Positions 56,086 through 59,356 of a stretch of 59,356 nucleotides of DNA are shown here, piece after piece. Source of the DNA: Clostridiales bacterium (GTDB lineage: Bacteria; Bacillota; Clostridia; Lachnospirales; Lachnospiraceae); contig JAAYTK010000053.1 of NCBI GenBank assembly GCA_012523775.1, positions 1 through 59,356 on the forward strand, given 5' to 3'. The notes below the pieces were generated by a model. That model saw only the letters and a program-made list of their open reading frames with translations, was not told where the DNA came from and ran no database searches. The translations under genes and the position numbers were made by a program. Within the stretch, counting starts at the first letter, position 1. Every line of letters starts with the position of its first letter.

Positions 56086-56859
56086 TTAATTTCCACATTC
56101 TATACTGATCTCATTAAACTTATCCAGAATATCTTCTACTTTCAGAGCCTGCTTTTCCTCTCCAAGGGTATCGATTACTATTTCTCCTTGATGCATCATT
56201 AACAGACGATTACCATATTCCACTGCATATCGAAGATTATGGGTAACCATTATGGTAGTCAGCTTCTTTTCTTTAACAATATTATCGGTTAGCTTCATAA
56301 TAAGCTCGGCTGTTTTTGGATCGAGGGCCGCTGTATGCTCATCCAGTATAAGAAACTCGATAGGCGTCATGGTAGCCATAACCATTGCCAGGGCCTGCCT
56401 TTGACCTCCTGACAGTGTATTAACCGTAACATTCATCTTATCCTCCAGCCCAAGGCCCAATCCGCTGAGAATATTCTTATAAAAATCAATCCTCTTCTTA
56501 TCGGTACCACGCTGTAGGTTAAAAGGTTTACCTTTATTATCTGCAAGAGACATGTTCTCTAATATGGTCATATTCGGACATGTGCCAAGGGCAGGATTTT
56601 GATATACTCTTCCAATCCTTCTCTGCCTAATATATTCGGCAGTATTGGTAATGTCCACTCCGTTTATTTCGATTCTGCCGCGATCTATTGGAATACTGCC
56701 GCAGATAATATTGAGCATAGAGGTCTTACCGGAGCCATTGCTGCCCACCACGGATACAAATTCACCCTCCCGAATATCGAGACTAAAGTCTTCGAACAAG
56801 CACATCTCATTTACTGTTCCCGGATTATAATATTTATTTATATCAATCAATCTAAGCAT
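56086..56859 (-). CDS. trpZ: tryptophan-type ABC transporter ATP-binding protein
   Basis: A 257-residue ABC ATPase: Walker A GSNGSGKT (39-46), signature LSGGQRQAL, Walker B EFLILDEHTAALDP, switch His in VTHNLRYA. It energises the importer with the two genes upstream. The ATG at 56859 overlaps the permease stop by eight bases, and AAGGAGG is ten bases before it. Family members also serve as uncharacterised COG1101 transporters; the tryptophan assignment rests on the T-box. Confidence 0.88.
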   Translation of the reverse strand: MLRLIDINKYYNPGTVNEMCLFEDFSLDIREGEFVSVVGSNGSGKTSMLNIICGSIPIDRGRIEINGVDITNTAEYIRQRRIGRVYQNPALGTCPNMTILENMSLADNKGKPFNLQRGTDKKRIDFYKNILSGLGLGLEDKMNVTVNTLSGGQRQALAMVMATMTPIEFLILDEHTAALDPKTAELIMKLTDNIVKEKKLTTIMVTHNLRYAVEYGNRLLMMHQGEIVIDTLGEEKQALKVEDILDKFNEISIECGN

Positions 56860-57739
56860 TAGCTTTAGCCCTCCTTCTCTTTTCATTTCCTGTAATAAGT
56901 ATTACCAGGAATAATATGGAGGTTATCAGCTTTTGGTCCTGTGCTACAAGGCCCATAGATATGGCTATCTGCACACACGCTTTATATAGTATCGAACCTA
57001 TGACAACGGCCGTGGTCGCCTTAAAAAATGTCAGCTTACGGAATAAATTCGTTCCGATAATTACACTGGCAACACCTGTTACAAGCGCTCCCGTTCCGAT
57101 AGTAATATCAAAAAATCCGTTCTTTTGAGCAAAAATTCCACCGGACAGAGCAACGAATGCATTGGCAATGGACAGTCCGACAATTTTCATTATTCCCTTA
57201 TCCTTAGCAAGCGATGTCACAACGGTTTCGTTGTCACCAACCGCCCGTAAAAGATAGCCTGATTTTGTCTTTAGATATATATCCAAAAACATCTTCATTA
57301 TTACTACTATTATCAGAAGCACCGTCAGCATTAAATATGGCTTAAAACCTTCCGGAATCACCCGCTCTAAAAAACTATTTTCGAATATTGAATCCTTATT
57401 ATAAATCGGTACGTTAGCACTTCCTGCTATACGCAAATTAATGGAATAAAGAGCCGTCATCACTATAATACCAGACAACAGATCCCTTACCTTGAACTTC
57501 ACATGAATAATACCTGTTATTATGCCTGCAATTGCTCCGGTGAGAAAGGTAAGCAACAGTGTCAGTACCGGATTAACGCCGGCTAAAATCAGGACAACGG
57601 TAACAGCCCCTCCCAAAGGAAAGGTTCCGTCAACTGATAAATCCGGAAAATCCAAAATCTTATAGGTTATGTATACTCCTAAAGCGAGTATTGCATATGC
57701 AAATCCCTCTTCGAATATACCGATAATAACTGTTAGCAT
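56852..57739 (-). CDS. trpY: tryptophan-type ABC transporter permease
   Basis: A 295-residue inner-membrane permease of the branched-chain/COG4120 family with about eight helices; early signature KILDFPDLSVDGTFPLGGAV is typical of TrpY-type permeases. A duplicated GGAGGAGG before the ATG at 57739 indicates strong translation. The upstream frame extension is rejected as it includes this site. Confidence 0.9.
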   Translation of the reverse strand: MLTVIIGIFEEGFAYAILALGVYITYKILDFPDLSVDGTFPLGGAVTVVLILAGVNPVLTLLLTFLTGAIAGIITGIIHVKFKVRDLLSGIIVMTALYSINLRIAGSANVPIYNKDSIFENSFLERVIPEGFKPYLMLTVLLIIVVIMKMFLDIYLKTKSGYLLRAVGDNETVVTSLAKDKGIMKIVGLSIANAFVALSGGIFAQKNGFFDITIGTGALVTGVASVIIGTNLFRKLTFFKATTAVVIGSILYKACVQIAISMGLVAQDQKLITSILFLVILITGNEKRRRAKANA

Positions 57740-57764
57740 TTCCTTCCTCCTCCAAAGCACAAAA

Positions 57765-58760
57765 TTATTCTTCTATACTGTCAAACATCTCCTTGGCTCC
57801 CTCCACCAGATTCTCGGGTAAGGTAATGCCAAGATTTTTTGCTACCATGCTGTTACCATAGAAAGCAAATTCTTCTATTATTTCAAAATTAATTTCACTT
57901 GCTTTCTTTTCGCCACTTAACACCTGAGCCGCCATTTTTCCCGTTTGCTTTCCAAGATCGAAATAATCGAGTCCCACAGATGCTAAGCACCCTATCTTAA
58001 CCTGCTCAACCTCACTGCCAAATACAGGTATGTTCTTTTTAGATGCCTTGTTAAGTATTGTGGGCAATGCACTTACTACCGTGTTGTCAGTGAGATTATT
58101 GATGCAATCCACCTTTTCCAATAAGCTGTCGGCTGCCAAAGGTACGTCTGCTATGGTTGAAATACCACTTTCAATTATCTCAAAGCCATAGTTCGGAGCC
58201 GCCGCCTTGTATTCCTCGATAGCAGACAGTGAATTAACTTCGCTTGTGCTATACATAATACCTATCTTTACTGCTTCAGGTAGAATTGCTCGTATCATTT
58301 CCAATTGCTTTTCGACGGGCAATTTGTCACTGGTACCGGTTGTATTTCCATTGGGTGTCCCGTCCGCTTTAGCAAGCTCGGCCTTGATAGGATCCGTAAC
58401 CGCTGTAAAGATTACAGGGATTTTAGTATTTTTGGTTGCCCCAAAAGCACTTTGAGCCATAGGTGTGGCTATAGCACATATTAAATCTGCCTTTTTTGCA
58501 ATAAAGTTCTTCGAAATCTGAGAAGCCATATTGGCATCAGCCTGAGAATTCTCATATAAAATCTTTAGATTAACGCCTTCCTTATAACCTTCCTCCTCAA
58601 GTCCGGCTATAAAACCTTCTCTGCAGTTGTCCAGAGAGCCATGCTCTGCAAATTGTCCTATTCCTATGATAAATTCTCCATCCTTTTTCCCGGAGCATCC
58701 TATCATAAAAGTAGCCGATAATACCGCTAAAATAACTGTTGCAATAATCCTCTTTTTCAT
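57765..58760 (-). CDS. trpX: tryptophan-type ABC transporter substrate-binding lipoprotein
   Basis: A 331-residue lipoprotein of the ABC_sub_bind (COG2984) family. The lipobox is FMIGC with Cys22 anchored; the mature protein begins GIGQFAEHGSLD and contains PVIFTAVTDPIKAEL, typical of TrpX. Expression is governed by a tryptophan T-box immediately upstream, so tryptophan (or a precursor) is the likely ligand. ATG at 58760 follows AGGAGG by seven bases. Confidence 0.92.
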   Translation of the reverse strand: MKKRIIATVILAVLSATFMIGCSGKKDGEFIIGIGQFAEHGSLDNCREGFIAGLEEEGYKEGVNLKILYENSQADANMASQISKNFIAKKADLICAIATPMAQSAFGATKNTKIPVIFTAVTDPIKAELAKADGTPNGNTTGTSDKLPVEKQLEMIRAILPEAVKIGIMYSTSEVNSLSAIEEYKAAAPNYGFEIIESGISTIADVPLAADSLLEKVDCINNLTDNTVVSALPTILNKASKKNIPVFGSEVEQVKIGCLASVGLDYFDLGKQTGKMAAQVLSGEKKASEINFEIIEEFAFYGNSMVAKNLGITLPENLVEGAKEMFDSIEE

Positions 58761-58818
58761 TCTCAATCCTCCTTAATTGATGCAGGGTACCGTTTTATTA
58801 ATAACTTTTTCGTTCAAT

Positions 58819-59109
58819 AAAAAAGTCCCAAGCCAAACGCTTGAGACGAATTAAATCCGCGGTACCACTCAACTTGACAATTGAATATATTATTCAGATG
58901 AATATATTCATTGTCCTCCTCTATCATATACAATATTATATATGCCATCCATATAACGGTAATGGTGTCCGTCAACGCCTACTGTTAGTTCGGGTTGCCC
59001 TCAAAAGCCCATTCAGCTAAAGACTCGATATCGCATTCTCACCACCGGCGACTCTCTGAAATGTCGTACTAAAGCCTACTCCTCTTTCTCAACGGTTTCA
59101 CATATTATT
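58819..59109 (-). promoter_or_regulatory. T-box riboswitch, tryptophan-specific, upstream of trpX
   Basis: Minus strand: stem I CAGAGAGTCGCC with GGTGGTGAGAATGCGA, specifier loop GAATGGGCTTTTGAGG giving TGG (59009-59011), T-box GAGTGGTACCGCGG (58857-58870), and terminator GTCTCAAGC/GCTTGGGAC followed by six T (58819-58847). The specifier region is almost identical to that of the trpB2 leader. Confidence 0.94.
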
Positions 59110-59115
59110 GCGGTA

Positions 59116-59144
59116 ATCATAATACAATAGATAATATTTGTCAA
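59116..59144 (-). promoter_or_regulatory. promoter of the trpX T-box leader
   Basis: TTGACA (59139-59144), 17 bases, TATGAT (59116-59121) on the minus strand. Confidence 0.8.
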
Positions 59145-59169
59145 GGGTTAATTTTCTATTTCTGTACCA

Positions 59170-59265
59170 CTTTATCGGTACCTTCGCATACTTTATCGGT
59201 ACCAGGTACCGAATGGTACCTGGTACCGTAAAGGTAGGTTCCGTGAAGGTACCGTGAAGGTAAAA
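59170..59265. repeat. GGTACC repeat cluster
   Basis: Six GGTACC hexamers occur in 77 bases (59177, 59198, 59205, 59215, 59222, 59248). Direct repeats CTTTATCGGTACC lie 21 bases apart (59170 and 59191). A perfect inverted repeat has 14-base arms, CGGTACCAGGTACC (59197-59210) and its complement (59215-59228), around GAAT. CCGTGAAGGTA is repeated at 59241 and 59252. It separates a gene end from the trpX promoter and has no T run. The 15-mer at 59197 matches 40671-40685. Confidence 0.85.
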
Positions 59266-59266
59266 G

Positions 59267-59356
59267 TTATTTTTTTAAGTCAGGCAGATAGTCCGGATTA
59301 ACCGCATAGAAATTCTTAGAGTCTAGTTCATCCATAACAATTCTAAGGGCTTCACC
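59267..59356 (-). CDS. C-terminal end of an unidentified gene
   Basis: The minus strand from the right edge reads 29 codons to a TAA at 59267: GEALRIVMDELDSKNFYAVN followed by PDYLPDLKK. There is a consistent charged, helical composition and a stop just before the repeat cluster. The piece is too short to name a family. It is truncated by the window edge. Confidence 0.6.
   Translation of the reverse strand, partial: GEALRIVMDELDSKNFYAVNPDYLPDLKK

Noticed and set aside
58857-58870. GGTACC inside the T-boxes as part of the GGTACC repeat family
   Set aside because: GTGGTACCGC is the conserved T-box bulge sequence and is explained by tRNA acceptor pairing; it is also at 49736-49748. It is not counted with the intergenic palindromes.

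Overview
The window reads as a chromosomal segment of a low-GC, Gram-positive, flagellated anaerobe, most likely Lachnospiraceae (Clostridium cluster XIVa). Pointers are AT-rich intergenic DNA, strong AGGAGG ribosome binding sites, T-box and FMN riboswitches, a B. subtilis-like mbl-flhO-flhP block, a pyrophosphate-type phosphofructokinase and an alternative homoserine kinase. This placement is inference; no taxon can be proven from the window alone. Nothing looks like a prophage, insertion sequence, integron or CRISPR array.

Layout. 1-540 (minus): leader and promoter of an rRNA operon that runs off the left edge, then two serine tRNAs. 622-6881 (minus): ispD, tsaD, an unknown membrane-anchored protein, RNase Z, a zinc-ribbon protein, rimI, tsaB, tsaE, and riboflavin transporter ribU behind an FMN riboswitch. 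The three Tsa proteins make the t6A modification of tRNA. 7261-9600: tex. 9817-10299 (plus): a small HEXXH protein. 10345-14483 (minus): aspartate kinase, proposed homoserine kinase, homoserine dehydrogenase and an ACT protein. 14765-17066: a polar amino-acid ABC importer. 17108-22079: CheW-like protein, prfB with its programmed frameshift, secA, hpf. 22080-22747 is a gene-free stretch with a cluster of DnaA boxes. 22748-25661: PilZ protein, NlpC/P60 hydrolase, trxB. 25772-27783 (plus): YjfB-like protein, acyl-ACP thioesterase, CvfB. 27809-35322 (minus): yvyF, comFC, a nucleotidyltransferase, recD2, a rod-binding protein, flhP, flhO, mbl. 35699-40516 (minus): the str operon (rpsL-rpsG-fusA-tuf). 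40769-45250 (plus): MATE exporter, WYL regulator, metallo-beta-lactamase-fold lipoprotein, AraC regulator. 45388-49443 (plus): a 1351-residue secreted modular beta-helix protein. 49495-54724 (plus): Trp T-box and trpB2, rpoD, plsC, an SH3/SleB-type hydrolase. 54782-58760 (minus): PPi-phosphofructokinase and a trpXYZ-type ABC transporter behind a second Trp T-box. The right edge holds a GGTACC repeat cluster and the last 29 codons of another gene.

The most unusual structures are non-coding. Two hairpins flank the AraC gene; each has a sigma-A -10 box in its loop, an almost identical core, and different but perfectly complementary arms. GGTACC palindromes sit between the divergent str and MATE promoters and again in a dense cluster upstream of trpX. 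A group of DnaA boxes lies far from any dnaA gene. Two secreted hydrolases share the same SH3-SH3-helix module on different catalytic domains. Gene starts were adjusted where the ribosome binding site clearly favours an internal codon.
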